NCBI GenBank assembly: GCA_900472175.1
Contig: UCHD01000004.1
Coordinates: forward strand, 774,726 to 838,725
Direction of reading: 5' to 3'
Source: Hyphomicrobiales bacterium
Lineage (GTDB): Bacteria > Pseudomonadota > Alphaproteobacteria > Rhizobiales > Rhizobiaceae
DNA: 64,000 nt
Under the pieces are notes generated by a model. The model worked only from the letters and a program-made list of their open reading frames with translations. It had not been told where the DNA came from and made no database searches. Of the stretch, positions 36,355-47,842 are shown piece by piece (position 1 is the stretch's first letter; every line of letters starts with the position of its first letter). Both the position numbers and the translations under genes were made by a program.

Positions 36355-37419
36355 TCAGAGCCATTTCGCTCGCCGGAACATCCGGTAGAGCATGCTGCAA
36401 ATAAAGACGATCAGTGCCAGGACGACGAAATAACCGTATCTGAATTTCAATTCCGGCATGTCGTCGAAATTCATCCCATAAATCCCTGCAATCGCCGTCG
36501 GGACGGCAAGGATGGCGGCCCAGGATGCAAGCTTGCGCGAAATTTCGGTCTGCTCCGACTGGCCGATCATCAGGCTGGCCTCGAAGGTGAAGGCCAGTAC
36601 CTCGCGCAGCGTGTCGATATCCTCCTGCACCCGCCGGACATGATCGGTCACGTCACGGAACAGCGCGTGCAGCGTGGCGTCCATGCCGGGCAGATCGAGA
36701 TGCTCGTGGCGCCGGCAGACATCGACCAGGGGAACGACGGCATTGCGCAGGCGCAGCAGGCTGCGGCGCAGGAAATACAGACGTTCTATGTCCTTCTTGT
36801 CGAGCCGATCGCGCAGGACCCGTTCTTCCAGTTCCTCGACTTCCGCATGGATGCCCTCGACGACGGGCATATAGTTGTCAACGATGAAATCGAGGATCGA
36901 ATAGAGGATATAGTTCTCGCCATGCGCCAGTGCGGCTGGAGAAGCCTCGCAGCGCTGCCGGACCAGATTGTAGGATGTCGATGGCCCGTGGCGTACCGAA
37001 ACCACATAGCCGCGGCCGACAAACAGATGGGTTTCGCCGAAGACAATCTCCTCGCCCATCATATGGGCGGTGCGGGCCACGACAAAGATGGCATCGCCAT
37101 AGATTTCCAGCTTCGGACGCTGATGGGCATGCCGGGCATCCTCGATGGCCAAGTCATGCAAACCGAACTCCGCCTGGACTTCGCGCAACAGCGCATCATC
37201 GGGCTCATGCAGGCCGATCCAGACCACCGCCTTGTCGCGGCCCTTCCATGTATGCGCGTCCTTTATCTCGATATCGAGAATGCGTTGGCCATGCTCGTAA
37301 ACGGCAGCAGCCACTACGCCCGGGCGGTTGCGCGGTTTTGCGGGGGGCTCGGACGGATTGCTCTCCGCGGAGGAGCCGGTCTCGTTTTTCAGTCTGCCGA
37401 CGGTTTCTTGCAAACCCAT
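36355..37419 (-). CDS. corA: CorA-type magnesium/cobalt transporter
   Basis: A 354-residue protein with a large cytoplasmic N-terminal domain and two C-terminal helices. The signature AGIYGMNFDDMPEL (Gly-Met-Asn) lies between the helices near residue 315, and RMFRRAKWL ends the protein. Proteins of this type form pentameric Mg2+/Co2+ channels. It is convergent with radC and divergent from sthA. Confidence 0.94.
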   Translation of the reverse strand: MGLQETVGRLKNETGSSAESNPSEPPAKPRNRPGVVAAAVYEHGQRILDIEIKDAHTWKGRDKAVVWIGLHEPDDALLREVQAEFGLHDLAIEDARHAHQRPKLEIYGDAIFVVARTAHMMGEEIVFGETHLFVGRGYVVSVRHGPSTSYNLVRQRCEASPAALAHGENYILYSILDFIVDNYMPVVEGIHAEVEELEERVLRDRLDKKDIERLYFLRRSLLRLRNAVVPLVDVCRRHEHLDLPGMDATLHALFRDVTDHVRRVQEDIDTLREVLAFTFEASLMIGQSEQTEISRKLASWAAILAVPTAIAGIYGMNFDDMPELKFRYGYFVVLALIVFICSMLYRMFRRAKWL

Positions 37420-37690
37420 AACCCTCTCCCATTGCAGAAACCGGGCGCGGCCGGTTAGACATGTGACAACAGAACCTCAGTGCTGCGCGGCCCCATGACT
37501 GGTGGCCACGGCATCGCGTTAAGCAGCAGACGATGTCATGCTCAATATAATCGCATTCCGTAAAATAAGCACCCGCAAGCCTCGGGCTGCCCATAGGGTT
37601 TATCAAACTGTAAGATTGACGATATAGACGGTCGCAGGCGACATTTACCGCAACGCACAACGATTCTTCCTCCATCACCGGAAACGCGAC

Positions 37691-39097
37691 ATGAACCAGT
37701 ACGATCTCGTGGTTGTCGGCAGCGGACCTGCAGGGCGCAGGGCTGCCATTCAGGCCGCCAAGCTGGGCAAGAAGGTTCTTGTCATCGAGCAGGGAAAGCG
37801 GGTCGGCGGCGTCTCGGTCCATACCGGTACCATCCCGTCCAAAACCCTGCGCGAAACCGCGCTGAACCTAACCGGCTGGCGCGAGCGCGGCTTTTATGGC
37901 CGTGCCTACCGCGTCAAGGAAGAAATCAGCGCCGAGGATTTGCGCCGGCGTCTGCTGATCACCCTTGATCACGAGGTCGAGGTGCTGGAACATCAGTTTG
38001 CCCGCAACCGCGTTCAGCATATCCGCGGCAAAGCCAGCTTCATCGATCCGCAGACGATGCAGATCCTCAAGGAAGACGGCGAAATCGTTCAGGTTTCCGC
38101 CACCAGCATCCTGCTCGCTGTCGGCACGAAACCGTTTCGCCCCGACTACATTCCCTTCGACGGAAAGACAGTGCTCGACAGCGACGAGTTGCTTGAAATC
38201 GAGGAGCTTCCCCGTTCCATGGCCGTGATCGGCGCAGGTGTCATCGGCATCGAATACGCAACGATTTTCAGTGCGCTCGACACGCAGGTCACGCTGATCG
38301 ACCCGAAGACCACCATGCTGGATTTCATCGACAAGGAAATCGTCGAGGACTTCACCTACCAGCTGCGTGACCGCAACATGAAGCTGCATCTCGGGCAGAA
38401 GGCCGAAAAAGTGGAGCGGCTACCGGATGGCAAATGCTCGATCAAGCTCGACAGCGGCCGCATCATCATCTGCGAAATGGTGCTGTTTGCTGCCGGGCGC
38501 ATGGGCGCCACCGATTCGCTCAACCTGGAGGCTGCCGGTCTTCAAGCGGACAATCGAGGCCGCCTCAGCGTCAATCCCGAGACTTTCCAGACCTCGGTTC
38601 CAAACATCTATGCCGCTGGCGACGTTGTCGGCTTCCCGAGCCTTGCCTCCACCTCAATGGAACAGGGCCGTATCGCAGCCCGCGTTGCCGTTGGAGCGAT
38701 CGCCAAGGAACCGCCGAAATTCTTCCCCTACGGCATCTACGCCGTACCGGAAATTTCGACCTGCGGCCTGACGGAGGAAGAGGTCAAGGAGCGCGGTATT
38801 CCCTATGAGTGCGGCATCGCCCGTTTCCGCGAGACATCGCGTGGCCATATCATGGGGCTAGATTCCGGGCTTTTGAAGCTGATCTTTTCGCTGAAGACCC
38901 GGCGCCTGCTCGGCGTCCATATCGTCGGCGAAGGCGCCACCGAACTTGTCCATATCGGCCAAGCTGTGCTGAACCTGAAGGGCACCGTCGAATATTTCGT
39001 CGAAAACACCTTCAATTACCCGACGCTGGCCGAAGCCTACAAGATCGCCGGCCTAGATGCCGGAAACCGGATGGGCGAAATTACGCCAAAGCTGTGA
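37691..39097 (+). CDS. sthA: Si-specific (soluble) NAD(P)+ transhydrogenase
   Basis: A 468-residue flavoprotein of the dihydrolipoamide dehydrogenase family. FAD-binding VVGSGPAGRRAAIQAA opens the protein. GGVSVHTGTIPSKTLRETAL lacks the redox-active cysteine pair of other family members, which identifies soluble transhydrogenase. The NAD domain (VIGAGVIGIEYATIFSAL) and the dimer domain (HIVGEGATELVHIGQAVL) follow. It balances NADPH and NADH. A terminator at 39140-39179 follows. Confidence 0.95.
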   Translation: MNQYDLVVVGSGPAGRRAAIQAAKLGKKVLVIEQGKRVGGVSVHTGTIPSKTLRETALNLTGWRERGFYGRAYRVKEEISAEDLRRRLLITLDHEVEVLEHQFARNRVQHIRGKASFIDPQTMQILKEDGEIVQVSATSILLAVGTKPFRPDYIPFDGKTVLDSDELLEIEELPRSMAVIGAGVIGIEYATIFSALDTQVTLIDPKTTMLDFIDKEIVEDFTYQLRDRNMKLHLGQKAEKVERLPDGKCSIKLDSGRIIICEMVLFAAGRMGATDSLNLEAAGLQADNRGRLSVNPETFQTSVPNIYAAGDVVGFPSLASTSMEQGRIAARVAVGAIAKEPPKFFPYGIYAVPEISTCGLTEEEVKERGIPYECGIARFRETSRGHIMGLDSGLLKLIFSLKTRRLLGVHIVGEGATELVHIGQAVLNLKGTVEYFVENTFNYPTLAEAYKIAGLDAGNRMGEITPKL

Positions 39098-39139
39098 GGA
39101 TGATTTAGGAGCGAGGGGCTCGCTCCAAACTTCAGACAC

Positions 39140-39179
39140 AAACGAGAAAAGCCGCCCCATCGAGCCGCTTTTCTCGTTT
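39140..39179. terminator. bidirectional hairpin between sthA and the RND pump gene
   Basis: A perfect 13-bp inverted repeat (AAACGAGAAAAGC at 39140-39152; GCTTTTCTCGTTT at 39167-39179) in the space between two convergent genes. T-rich tails occur in the stem on both strands. Confidence 0.7.
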
Positions 39180-39193
39180 CAAGGTGTCGCAGT

Positions 39194-42100
39194 TTACTCC
39201 GCCGGCTGGCTTTCCGTCTTGCGACCGATCATCTTTGCCTTTTCGCGCAGCCACTGGAAATTCACGTAGAGCATCGGGATCAGGAAGATGCCGACCAGTG
39301 CTGCCCCCAGCATGCCGCCGAAGACGGCGGTGCCGACGCCGCGGCGGCTGAGCATGCCTGCCCCTTGTGCGATCACCAGTGGCACCAGGCCGGCGATGAA
39401 GGCAAAGCTGGTCATCATTACCGCACGGAACCGTTCGCGCGCGCCCTCGACCGCTGCATCAGCAATACCCAAACCGTGCTTTCGCCGCTCCATCGCGAAT
39501 TCGACGATGAGAATGCCGTTTTTCGCCGCAAGCGCAATCAGCACCACAAGGCCGATCTGGGCATAGAGGTTGTTGTCGAGGCCCGCGACTTTCAACGCCA
39601 GCATCGAGCCGGCGATCCCGGCCGTCACCGACAAAAGCACTGCAATCGGGATTGTCCAGCTCTCGTAAAGCCCGACAAGGAACAGATAGGCAAACAGCAC
39701 GGCAAGCCCGAGAATCATCGTCGTCTTGCCGCTCGCCTCGATTTCCTGCAGCGCCGTGCCCGTCCACTCATAGCTATAGCCAGCCGGAAGCGTCTTGGCC
39801 GAAACCGCCTCCATCGCAGCGATCGCTTCGCCGGAACTGCGTCCCTCTGCCGGCCCGCCATTGATCGTCGCGCTGGCATAGTTGTTGTATCGCACGATCA
39901 GCTGTGGCCCGAGGATCAGGCGCGCCTGCGCAAACGCCCGGATCGGCACCATCTGGCCCTTGTTGTTGCGGACATTGATCCGGTAGATATCGTCAACCTT
40001 CGATCGCTCTGACGCTTCGCCCTGCACCGTGACCTGCCAGGTCCGGCCGAACAGGTTGAAATCGTTGGCATAGGCGCTTCCCAGCACCGATTGCAGCACA
40101 TTGAAGACATCGGAAACCTCGATGCCGAGCGTCTGGACCTTTTCACGGTCTATATCGAGATAAAGTTGCGGGGTGTTTGCCGCATAGGTGGTGAATACCT
40201 TGCTCAGCGCCGGATCCTGGTTTGCCGCAAACACGAGACCCCGTGCCGCCTGGGCAACATCGCTGGCGCTATCGCCGGTGAGGCTGAGCAGCTGGTATTC
40301 GAAGCCACTGCCTGTGCCCAACCCGATGATCGGCGGCAGGTTATAGACGATGACATTGGCGTCCTGGATCGTCTGGAGCTCAGCGCTCAACTTGGCAAGC
40401 AGGCCGTTGACGGACAATTCCGCCGTTGTGCGGTCGGCAAACGGCTTCAGCGTGATTACCAGCAGGCCGGAATTCGACTTCACCTGGCCATCGAGCAGAC
40501 TGTAGCCGACAACCGACATGACGCCGTCAACACCATCGGTCTTGCGGATCATGTCTTCGACCCGCCTGGCCACTTCGTTGGTGCGGTTGACTGACGCGCC
40601 ATCCGGCAGGACGATTTCGCCGAAGATGGCGCCCTGATCCTCAGACGGCAAGAAACCTGTCGGCGTCGACTTGACCAACCAGCCGGTGCCGGCAATCAAC
40701 CCTACCAGCAGTACGAGCCCGAGAAACGCGAAGCGGACAAACCGGCGTACAAGCGAGGCATAACCATCGCGGGCATAGTCGATACCCTTCAGCACATAGC
40801 GGATCGGGCCACGCTTGGGACCATGATGCGCTTTCAGAAGCACCGCGCAGAGGGCTGGCGACAGCGACAACGCGTTGATGGCAGAAATCACCATCGACAC
40901 CGAAACGGCAACCGCGAACTGGCGGAAAAGCTCACCGGAAATGCCCGGAATGAAGGCCACCGGGATGAACACAGACAGCAGAACCAGCGTGATGGCGATA
41001 ATCGGCGCGGTGATCTCGCCCATGGCAAGCCGCGCCGCTTCAGCTGGCGTGATGCGCGGGTCCTTTTCCAACTGGGCCTCGACCGCCTCGACCACGACGA
41101 TCGCGTCATCGACGACGATCCCGATGGCCAGCACGAGCGCCAGCAGTGAAACGGTGTTGGCTGAAAAGCCCAGCGCCATCATCACGGCAAACGTTCCGAT
41201 CAACGAAACCGGTACCGCGATCAGCGGAATGAGCGTTGCCCGCACACTTCCAAGAAACAGATAGACAACGATCACCACGAGGATAAAGGCCTCGATCAGC
41301 GTCTTGATGACCTCGTGGATGCTCTCATCGACAAACTTTGTCGTATCGTAGGTCACCTTGTAGTCGACGCCATCCGGAAAGGACGGTTTCAACCTCTCCA
41401 GCAGCTGGCCGATGGCCTCCGCCGTGGCAATCGCGTTGCCACCGGGCGATTGATAGATACCGAGCACGGCGGCCGGTGTACCGTCCTGACGGCCGATTTG
41501 CTCGGCCGTCTTCGACGTCAGTTCGACGCGCGCCACATCGCGGATGCGCACGAACGACCCATCCGGCTGGGCACGCAGAACAATGCTGCCGAACTCCTCG
41601 ACTGTGCTGAGGCGCCCCTTCGTCTGGATGGTCAGCTGGAACTGTTGATCCGGCAGCGCCGGCTGGGCGCCGATGCGGCCGATGGCCGCCTGGACGTTCT
41701 GCCGCTTCAGCGCATCGACAATGTCGTTCGGCGTCATGCCGAAGCTGGTCAGCCGCTCCGGCGTCACCCAGATGCGCATGCTGTAGTCGGAAGGGGTCAA
41801 TAACGAGACGTCGCCGACGCCGCTAACCCGCTTCAATCCGTCGATGATGTTGATGGTCGCGTAGTTGGACAGAAAGAGCTGGTCCTGTTTGCCGTCCTTC
41901 GACGTCAACGCGATGATCTGCATCAGCGCCGAGGATTTCTTCTTGACGTTGATGCCCTGCGCCCGCGCCTCCTGTGGCAGCTGCGCCTCGGCGAGGCTGA
42001 CGCGGTTCTGCACGTTGACGGCGTTGATGTCCGGGTCCGTCCCAACGGCGAAGCTGACCGTCAGCGTATAACTGCCGTCATTGCCGCTGGTGGACTTCAT

Positions 42101-42334
42101 GTAGATCATGTTGTCGACACCGACGACGCGGGATTCGATCGGCTGGGCGACGGATTGCTGAACAATTTCAGCGCTGGCGCCGGGATAGCTGACCGTCACC
42201 GACACCTGCGGTGGCACGATGTCCGGGAACTGGGCAATCGGTATGACGCTGAGTGCGACAAGGCCTGCAATGGTGATGACGAGCGATATAACGACCGCAA
42301 GACGTGGCCGATCGATGAAAATACCCGACAGCAT
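39194..42334 (-). CDS. RND efflux pump, AcrB/MexB (HAE1) family inner-membrane transporter
   Basis: A 1046-residue protein with the twelve-helix RND layout and two large periplasmic loops. The proton-relay pair is in [22 protein letters not shown] (Asp-Asp in helix 4). Other marks are [24 protein letters not shown] at the N-terminus and [19 protein letters not shown] in the second half. The length and motifs are those of AcrB-type multidrug exporters. The adaptor gene ends 3 bp upstream, so the two are one operon. No outer-membrane channel gene or local regulator is visible. Confidence 0.94.
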   Translation of the reverse strand: MLSGIFIDRPRLAVVISLVITIAGLVALSVIPIAQFPDIVPPQVSVTVSYPGASAEIVQQSVAQPIESRVVGVDNMIYMKSTSGNDGSYTLTVSFAVGTDPDINAVNVQNRVSLAEAQLPQEARAQGINVKKKSSALMQIIALTSKDGKQDQLFLSNYATINIIDGLKRVSGVGDVSLLTPSDYSMRIWVTPERLTSFGMTPNDIVDALKRQNVQAAIGRIGAQPALPDQQFQLTIQTKGRLSTVEEFGSIVLRAQPDGSFVRIRDVARVELTSKTAEQIGRQDGTPAAVLGIYQSPGGNAIATAEAIGQLLERLKPSFPDGVDYKVTYDTTKFVDESIHEVIKTLIEAFILVVIVVYLFLGSVRATLIPLIAVPVSLIGTFAVMMALGFSANTVSLLALVLAIGIVVDDAIVVVEAVEAQLEKDPRITPAEAARLAMGEITAPIIAITLVLLSVFIPVAFIPGISGELFRQFAVAVSVSMVISAINALSLSPALCAVLLKAHHGPKRGPIRYVLKGIDYARDGYASLVRRFVRFAFLGLVLLVGLIAGTGWLVKSTPTGFLPSEDQGAIFGEIVLPDGASVNRTNEVARRVEDMIRKTDGVDGVMSVVGYSLLDGQVKSNSGLLVITLKPFADRTTAELSVNGLLAKLSAELQTIQDANVIVYNLPPIIGLGTGSGFEYQLLSLTGDSASDVAQAARGLVFAANQDPALSKVFTTYAANTPQLYLDIDREKVQTLGIEVSDVFNVLQSVLGSAYANDFNLFGRTWQVTVQGEASERSKVDDIYRINVRNNKGQMVPIRAFAQARLILGPQLIVRYNNYASATINGGPAEGRSSGEAIAAMEAVSAKTLPAGYSYEWTGTALQEIEASGKTTMILGLAVLFAYLFLVGLYESWTIPIAVLLSVTAGIAGSMLALKVAGLDNNLYAQIGLVVLIALAAKNGILIVEFAMERRKHGLGIADAAVEGARERFRAVMMTSFAFIAGLVPLVIAQGAGMLSRRGVGTAVFGGMLGAALVGIFLIPMLYVNFQWLREKAKMIGRKTESQPAE

Positions 42335-42337
42335 GGC

Positions 42338-43480
42338 TCAGGACCCCGACTTGACTTCAAGCGGCTCAACGACCTGGCCTGGGCGAACTCTTTGAATGCC
42401 TTCGGTGACGATCCTGTCCCCAACGGCAAGCCCTTTGAGAACGGACAAATCGCTGCCTTCGGTCTGACCAGGCTCGATGCGGCGAACCTCGATCTTGTTC
42501 TCGCTGTTGACGACGAGCGCAAACGGTCCAGACTGATCGATCTGGATCGCCGCCTGTGGCACGACCAGCGATTTTTGCGCTGTTCCACCTTCGACGGTCA
42601 CCGTCACCAATTGGCCATCGATCAGAATCCTGTTCGGATTGGGAAATGTCGCGCGAACCGGTACCGTGTCGGTGCTTTGATCTGTCGTCACATCGACAAA
42701 GCTGACCTTACCGGGCTCCGGGTATCGCTTCCCGTCGGCAAGCTCGACAAAGACGACCGCCGCATCAACGGCGCTACCCAGCGTTCCCTTGCCCGCCAGC
42801 TTGTTGCGAATCTCCAGAATCTCGCGCTGAGACACCGAGAAGGTAACATAGATCGGATCCTGGCTGACGATAGTCGCCAGCACATTGCTTGAGGGACCGA
42901 CGAAGTTCCCGATAGAGTAAGCCGAGCGGCCGATGCGCCCGGCAATCGGCGCGCGGATTTCAGTATAGCCGAGGTCCAGCTTGGCCTTGTCCAATGCCGC
43001 GTTCAGCTGCACAAGACTCCCTTTGGCCTCACTATGCTTGGCGGTGGCCAAGTCAAGTTGGTTTTGCGGTGCGGCACTTTTGGCAACAAGCGTTTTCTGC
43101 CGCTCAACCTCGATATTCGCCAGAGACAACTCGGCTTCGGCAGAATCGATCGCGCCCTGAGCCTGGGCCACCGCCGCCTCGTATTGTCCCCTTTCCATGA
43201 CGAACAGAAGATCACCCTGCTTGACGTCCTGACCTTCGGTAAAGAGCCTCTTTTCGAGGAAACCATCGACCCGAGCGCGCAACTCGACCTTGTCCACCGC
43301 TTCGATACGTCCGGTGAAGGAAATAGCCGGCCTGATATCCTTTTCAACGACCTGGGTAACGGAAACCGATGGCGCGGCGGCGGGTTTGGCCGCGTCCTGA
43401 GCGACGGCCTGATGGCCCGCAGCTGTTACCGAAATGACCATTGCCGCCGTGATCAGCGATCGATAAGCGCAACCTGCCAT
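42338..43480 (-). CDS. RND efflux periplasmic adaptor (AcrA/MexA family)
   Basis: A 380-residue membrane fusion protein with a signal peptide (AAMVISVTAAGHQAVA). The domain order is beta-barrel, lipoyl, helical hairpin: VELRARVDGFLEKRLFTEGQDVKQGDLLF (first lipoyl half), coiled hairpin about 95-165, and LGYTEIRAPIAGRIGRSAYSIGN (second half). It lacks a lipobox Cys, so it is probably anchored by its signal or free in the periplasm. It is directly followed by the transporter gene. Confidence 0.93.
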   Translation of the reverse strand: MAGCAYRSLITAAMVISVTAAGHQAVAQDAAKPAAAPSVSVTQVVEKDIRPAISFTGRIEAVDKVELRARVDGFLEKRLFTEGQDVKQGDLLFVMERGQYEAAVAQAQGAIDSAEAELSLANIEVERQKTLVAKSAAPQNQLDLATAKHSEAKGSLVQLNAALDKAKLDLGYTEIRAPIAGRIGRSAYSIGNFVGPSSNVLATIVSQDPIYVTFSVSQREILEIRNKLAGKGTLGSAVDAAVVFVELADGKRYPEPGKVSFVDVTTDQSTDTVPVRATFPNPNRILIDGQLVTVTVEGGTAQKSLVVPQAAIQIDQSGPFALVVNSENKIEVRRIEPGQTEGSDLSVLKGLAVGDRIVTEGIQRVRPGQVVEPLEVKSGS

Positions 43481-43664
43481 TGAATATTCCCCTCAATCGC
43501 GTCCGGTAAACTGCCTCACCTTCCTCCGTCCGACAGACAGTGTCAATCTATCTGCATCCTTGGCGTTTTAGCCTTCCGTGTTGTTTCAATCGGGGACATG
43601 GCGGCCGAACCTCACCAAGGAACGCGGCGGAACCATCCACACGATAATCCGGCCGCGCGAACAG

Positions 43665-43689
43665 AAAAAGCCGCCCCTTTCGGGACGGC
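43665..43689 (-). terminator. rho-independent terminator of tig
   Basis: On the minus strand an 8-bp stem (GCCGTCCC/GGGGCGGC with a GAAA loop and one G-T pair) is followed by TTTTTC, 30 bp after the tig stop. Confidence 0.8.
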
Positions 43690-43718
43690 CTTTCAAAATC
43701 ACGTAGCGATGTGCGGGA

Positions 43719-45191
43719 TTATTCGGCGCTGTCGTCAGCGGCCTTCTTCTTGGCCGGGGCCTTCTTCTTCGGTGCAGCGGCTTCTTCGCCTTCCGCAGCA
43801 TCAGCCTTGGCAACCTTCTTCTTCGAAGCGGACTTTTTCGTTTCCGAAGCGCCTTCCTCGTCGTCGGCCAGCAGTTCTTCCTTGCTGACGGTCTTGTCGG
43901 TTACCTTCACTTCGGAGAGCAGGTGATCTACGACCTTTTCTTCGAAGATCGGGGCGCGCAGCGATGCGGCTGCACCCGGGGTCTTCTGGAAGTAGTCGAT
44001 GATCTGCTTTTCCTGGCCCGGGAACTGGCGCAGCTGTTCGAACAGCGAACGCTGCATTTCTTCGTCGGTTACCGTAACACCGGCCTTCTCGCCGATTTCC
44101 GAGAGAACCAGGCCGAGGCGGACGCGGCGTTCAGCCAGCTTGCGGTATTCGCCGCGGGCTTCTTCTTCAGTCGTGTCTTCGTCAGCGAAGGTCTTGCCGG
44201 CCTGTTCCAGATCGGTGTTGATCTGGCGCCAGATGTTGTCGAATTCTGCGTCAACCAAGCGCTGCGGCGTGTCGAACTGGTAGAGTTCGTCCAGCTGGTC
44301 GAGAATCTGACGCTTGACCTTCTGACGGGTCATCGAGCCGTACTGGCTTTCGATCTGGCCACGAACGACTTCCTTCAGCTTGTCAGCCGATTCGAGGCCG
44401 AGCTTGGTAGCGAGGTCGTCGTTGATTTCAACGGCGGCAGCGGCGGCAACGTCCTTGACGGTGATGTCGAAGGTGGCTTCCTTGCCAGCAAGGTTTGCAG
44501 CCGGGTATTCAGCCGGGAAAGTCACGGTGATGACCTTCTCGTCGCCAGCCTTCAGGCCAACGAGCTGTTCTTCGAAGCCCGGGATGAAACGGTTGGAGCC
44601 GAGAACCAGCTCAGCGTCTTCGTCCTTGCCGCCGTCGAAGGCTTCGCCGTCGACCTTGCCGAGGTAATCGATGGTGACGCGGTCGCCGTTGGCGGCCTTG
44701 CCCTTCTTGGTTTCGTAAGTGCGGGCATTTTCAGCGATCTTGAGAATCTGCTCGGTCACTTCGGCTTCGTCGATATCAACGACTTCGCGGGTCACCTTGA
44801 TGCCGCTAACGTCCTTGAGTTCGATCGCCGGAATGATTTCATAAGCCAGCGTGAATTCGAAATCGGCTTCAGCGTTGAGGATCTTGTCCGCTTCAGCTTC
44901 GTTTTCGGTCATCGCGATTTCCGGCTGCGTCGCAGACTTTTCGCCGCGCTCGGACAGGATTTCGGTCGGCTTTTCGCGAACGAGTTCATTGACGAGCTCA
45001 GCCATGACCGACTTGCCGTACATCTTCTTCAGATGTGCGAAAGGCACCTTGCCCGGACGGAAACCGTTGATACGGACCTTGTCCTTGGTTTCGGCGAGGC
45101 GCTCGTTCATCCGAGCTTCCATGTCCTTGGCCGGGATAACGACCTTGAGTTCGCGCTTCAGCCCTTCAGCGAGCGTTTCGATAACCTGCAT
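43719..45191 (-). CDS. tig: trigger factor, ribosome-associated chaperone
   Basis: A 490-residue trigger factor. The N-terminal ribosome-binding domain carries [16 protein letters not shown]. The FKBP-type PPIase domain spans about 155-250 ([41 protein letters not shown]). The C-terminal chaperone domain follows and ends in a low-complexity Lys/Ala tail. The ATG at 45191 has an AAGG site and is the family start. tRNA-Leu lies upstream on the same strand. Confidence 0.96.
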   Translation of the reverse strand: MQVIETLAEGLKRELKVVIPAKDMEARMNERLAETKDKVRINGFRPGKVPFAHLKKMYGKSVMAELVNELVREKPTEILSERGEKSATQPEIAMTENEAEADKILNAEADFEFTLAYEIIPAIELKDVSGIKVTREVVDIDEAEVTEQILKIAENARTYETKKGKAANGDRVTIDYLGKVDGEAFDGGKDEDAELVLGSNRFIPGFEEQLVGLKAGDEKVITVTFPAEYPAANLAGKEATFDITVKDVAAAAAVEINDDLATKLGLESADKLKEVVRGQIESQYGSMTRQKVKRQILDQLDELYQFDTPQRLVDAEFDNIWRQINTDLEQAGKTFADEDTTEEEARGEYRKLAERRVRLGLVLSEIGEKAGVTVTDEEMQRSLFEQLRQFPGQEKQIIDYFQKTPGAAASLRAPIFEEKVVDHLLSEVKVTDKTVSKEELLADDEEGASETKKSASKKKVAKADAAEGEEAAAPKKKAPAKKKAADDSAE

Positions 45192-45364
45192 GTTCAAACC
45201 TTCATTTCACGTTGACAGGGCTCTGTCGGTGTTCTTGTTAAACGAGCACTTGAGCCGATCCATTTGCCGGGAGTGGCTTTACGCAAATCAGTCACCGTTT
45301 TGCAAGCAAAATGGCGCCGTCCTCTCGATCGACGCCAAGGCAAGCCCTGGACGTCCCTTTATTC

Positions 45365-45449
<85 letters not shown>

Positions 45450-45660
45450 GTTCAGAAAACCGCAGCGCCTGCTCGCATCGGCACAGAAAAGTCTTGAGCG
45501 ATAACGCCAAAGACAGACCTGCACCGGGTTCAGGGCGTTCCCGAGCGCGGCGTCTCTATATCACCCGTTTCCAAGGGATCAAAGGAAAAATGGGGATCTC
45601 AGGAAAAATGCGGTTTTTGTCGTATTCCCATCACCTGCACGGCAAGAAACCATCTCCCGA

Positions 45661-46242
45661 TCAATAAAGCGGCTCCTCATAGAGCGGCTTGCCGTCAATC
45701 GCGATCAGACGGATCTGCATCCGGCCGTCGTCATCCACCCGTGCGGTCACCGACAGGGCGCTGGCATTGCGCGCCTCCTCGAGAACCTTGCCCTCGCCTT
45801 CCGGCACATAATAACGCTCGACGCCGTAATCGACGCTCAGGGAAGACTGCGGGCCATCGGCCGCCGGGTAGAAATAGAACGGCGCGCTACGGGCGATAAC
45901 GCTGCCCTCCTTGGGCGCAAGCGCACCGAAGGACGCTTCTGCTACACCCCAGAATCCGTCCGGCTGCTTTTCCAGGCGCACGGAAAGCTGCGCGTCGGTC
46001 GCCTCGCTGGGAAAACCACCGGTCACCTTGTCGGCAGGAATGGTCGAGATGTCGTAAGACAGGATGACATAGTCGCCGCGCAAAAGGTCGCGCGGATCGA
46101 CGGGAACGGTCTTCAGCACCACATCGACCCCGTTGCGCAAGATGGATGCGCGGCTCTCGATCATGTAGCCGAGGAAGGCGGTCTGCAGCACCGCCACCAG
46201 AATTGCCGCAAACAGCGGCCTCACCAACGGATTGCGGTTCAT
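45661..46242 (-). CDS. GDYXXLXY-domain protein
   Basis: A 193-residue protein with an N-terminal signal or anchor helix (FAAILVAVLQTAFLGYMI) and the name-giving motif GDYVILSYDIS, then SVIARSAPFYF. GDYXXLXY proteins are usually coded next to DUF2157 membrane proteins, as here. Their function is unknown. The ATG overlaps the stop of the DUF2157 gene (46239-46242). Confidence 0.88.
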   Translation of the reverse strand: MNRNPLVRPLFAAILVAVLQTAFLGYMIESRASILRNGVDVVLKTVPVDPRDLLRGDYVILSYDISTIPADKVTGGFPSEATDAQLSVRLEKQPDGFWGVAEASFGALAPKEGSVIARSAPFYFYPAADGPQSSLSVDYGVERYYVPEGEGKVLEEARNASALSVTARVDDDGRMQIRLIAIDGKPLYEEPLY

Positions 46243-47351
46243 GCCATGCTCCCTTCCGTACCGGTTTTTCCGGCAATCCGCTTTTCCAGCCGGATGACCA
46301 GCCAGGCGATCAGCGCGACAACGACGCCGGAAATCAGGAAGAAACCGGATGTACCGAGAATGCTGCCAAGTGTCTCGGACGCCAGATAAAGGGTTTCGGC
46401 CGCGAAAACAGCGTAACCGAGAAAGCGGACCGCACCATTCAGCCGGCCGGCGATGGCAATACCGCCGAGCGCCACCGCAAGCGTCGTTGCTCCGATCGCG
46501 ATCTCCTGGCCAATGCCATCAACCTCGTCATGCAAGGCCGCGAGCCCCATCACGGCAAGCGCAAAACTATAAAAGGCGGGTGCCGCTCCGGCCTCGCGGG
46601 CGAAACGATAGAGCGGCGACAGGGGAATGCTGGTCACCAGGAACACTACGACACCGGCCCCAAACAACAGGCTCGCAACCCAGACCTCCGGCAGTTCGAT
46701 GTAAAACCATCCAAGCCAGGCCAGAGCCAGCAGATAGGCAAGGTGGCGTGCGATGCCGGCATTGGTGTAGCGCACCAGCGCAATGACGACGAGGATCAGC
46801 ATCGGCACGAGGTAGATATAGCCGTTGCCCTCGAACGAGGCATCATTGTCGACCACCAGTTCACCGAAAATGGCCCAGGCCAGGAAACCGCAGAACACCG
46901 CGAGTGCGGCGGAGCGAAAGGCAACGGCCGCGACGCAGGTTGCTGCGAACCAGACCAGCAGCGCATCAGTCGCATCGCCCGACAGGTGATACATCTGCCC
47001 GACCAGCGCGATTGCGCCGCCAAAGGTCATGGTCGCCAGCACAAGCAATGCGGTACCTACACCCCTGAAGCCGCGGCCAAGGCAAAAGGCTGCCCCCAGA
47101 TAAAACGCCCAGATCAGGCCGACGATACCGCCGACGCGCAGGATGCGTGGAATGGCTTCCCAGTTGGCGGCCACCAGAAGCAGGATCGCCGCAGACAGAA
47201 GTACCGCCGCCAGCACCAGCAGAACCCGGCCTGCACTGAAGACCGTCTCGCGGCCATCATACTCGGCCAGCATGGCTTTTGCGGCTCCGGAATCGAGTAG
47301 GCCCTTGGACACCCAGATATTGAAGTCTTTTTCGATCCGTCCCCGGTACAT
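46239..47351 (-). CDS. DUF2157 multi-helix membrane protein
   Basis: A 370-residue protein beginning MYRGRIEKDFNIWVSKGLLDSGAAKAML, a DUF2157 N-terminal segment, followed by about ten membrane helices. The ATG at 47351 has an AAGGAGA site, which decides the start over one 36 bp upstream. It is coupled to the GDYXXLXY gene by a 4-bp overlap. The pair probably forms a membrane complex of unknown role. Confidence 0.85.
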   Translation of the reverse strand: MYRGRIEKDFNIWVSKGLLDSGAAKAMLAEYDGRETVFSAGRVLLVLAAVLLSAAILLLVAANWEAIPRILRVGGIVGLIWAFYLGAAFCLGRGFRGVGTALLVLATMTFGGAIALVGQMYHLSGDATDALLVWFAATCVAAVAFRSAALAVFCGFLAWAIFGELVVDNDASFEGNGYIYLVPMLILVVIALVRYTNAGIARHLAYLLALAWLGWFYIELPEVWVASLLFGAGVVVFLVTSIPLSPLYRFAREAGAAPAFYSFALAVMGLAALHDEVDGIGQEIAIGATTLAVALGGIAIAGRLNGAVRFLGYAVFAAETLYLASETLGSILGTSGFFLISGVVVALIAWLVIRLEKRIAGKTGTEGSMA

Positions 47352-47721
47352 CGACCGATCTCCTTGTATGCGCGTGTTGGGCAACACATATCATAGGCGT
47401 TCCTGATTCCTAGATGATGATCAGGCCCGGCGCTCCCCCTTAACGGCGCCAGCGGCGCGGTCATCATTAACGAAACATGAGGAGTTTCGTGCGAATCTGG
47501 AACCGGAAGAGAACTGGAGGGCGTATCGCCTGGCTTATGCGGAATTTGCATGTCATCCATGATGATATTGCACTGCACAAACCACCATCGGTCACCTATA
47601 TTGTTCTCAAGAAGACGGAACGAGATCAGCACAAGCGATAGGGACCGTCAGCGGCATGGCCAGCCGCTTTCGCTCAAGAAGCGGAAAAGGCCAGCGAATT
47701 TAAAAGGTTCGCTTTATAGAA
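47352..47721. other. intergenic region between DUF2157 and the first anti-SD small RNA
   Basis: Divergent upstream region. No coding frame was recognised and no clear sigma-70 promoter found; it should hold the promoters of the DUF2157 pair and of the first small RNA. Confidence 0.45.
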
Positions 47722-47842
47722 TTCGGAGTGGCGCACTCCTCCTCCCAGTGCCGCTCCGATCCGATGGGCAACACTCCTCCTCCCAGTTGCTCATCACCGT
47801 AAATGACGCCCGCTGGACCTCCTCCCCCAGCGGGCGTTATTC
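47722..47842 (+). ncRNA. anti-Shine-Dalgarno small RNA, alpha-r14 / CcsR-like, copy 1
   Basis: Three CCTCCTCCC motifs lie at 47738-47746, 47776-47784 and 47818-47826, each in a predicted loop. The last is the loop of an 11-bp hairpin (ACGCCCGCTGG at 47806-47816; CCAGCGGGCGT at 47827-47837) that looks like the terminator, though its T tract is poor. Three hairpins with exposed CCUCCUCCC are the mark of the rhizobial alpha-r14 family (which includes NfeR1 of Sinorhizobium). Such RNAs pair with ribosome binding sites and repress translation. The ends are estimated. Confidence 0.8.

Noticed and set aside
43923-45215. Plus-strand frame of about 430 codons opposite trigger factor
   Set aside because: Trigger factor is unambiguous; the opposite frame is a by-product of its Glu/Lys-rich coding.
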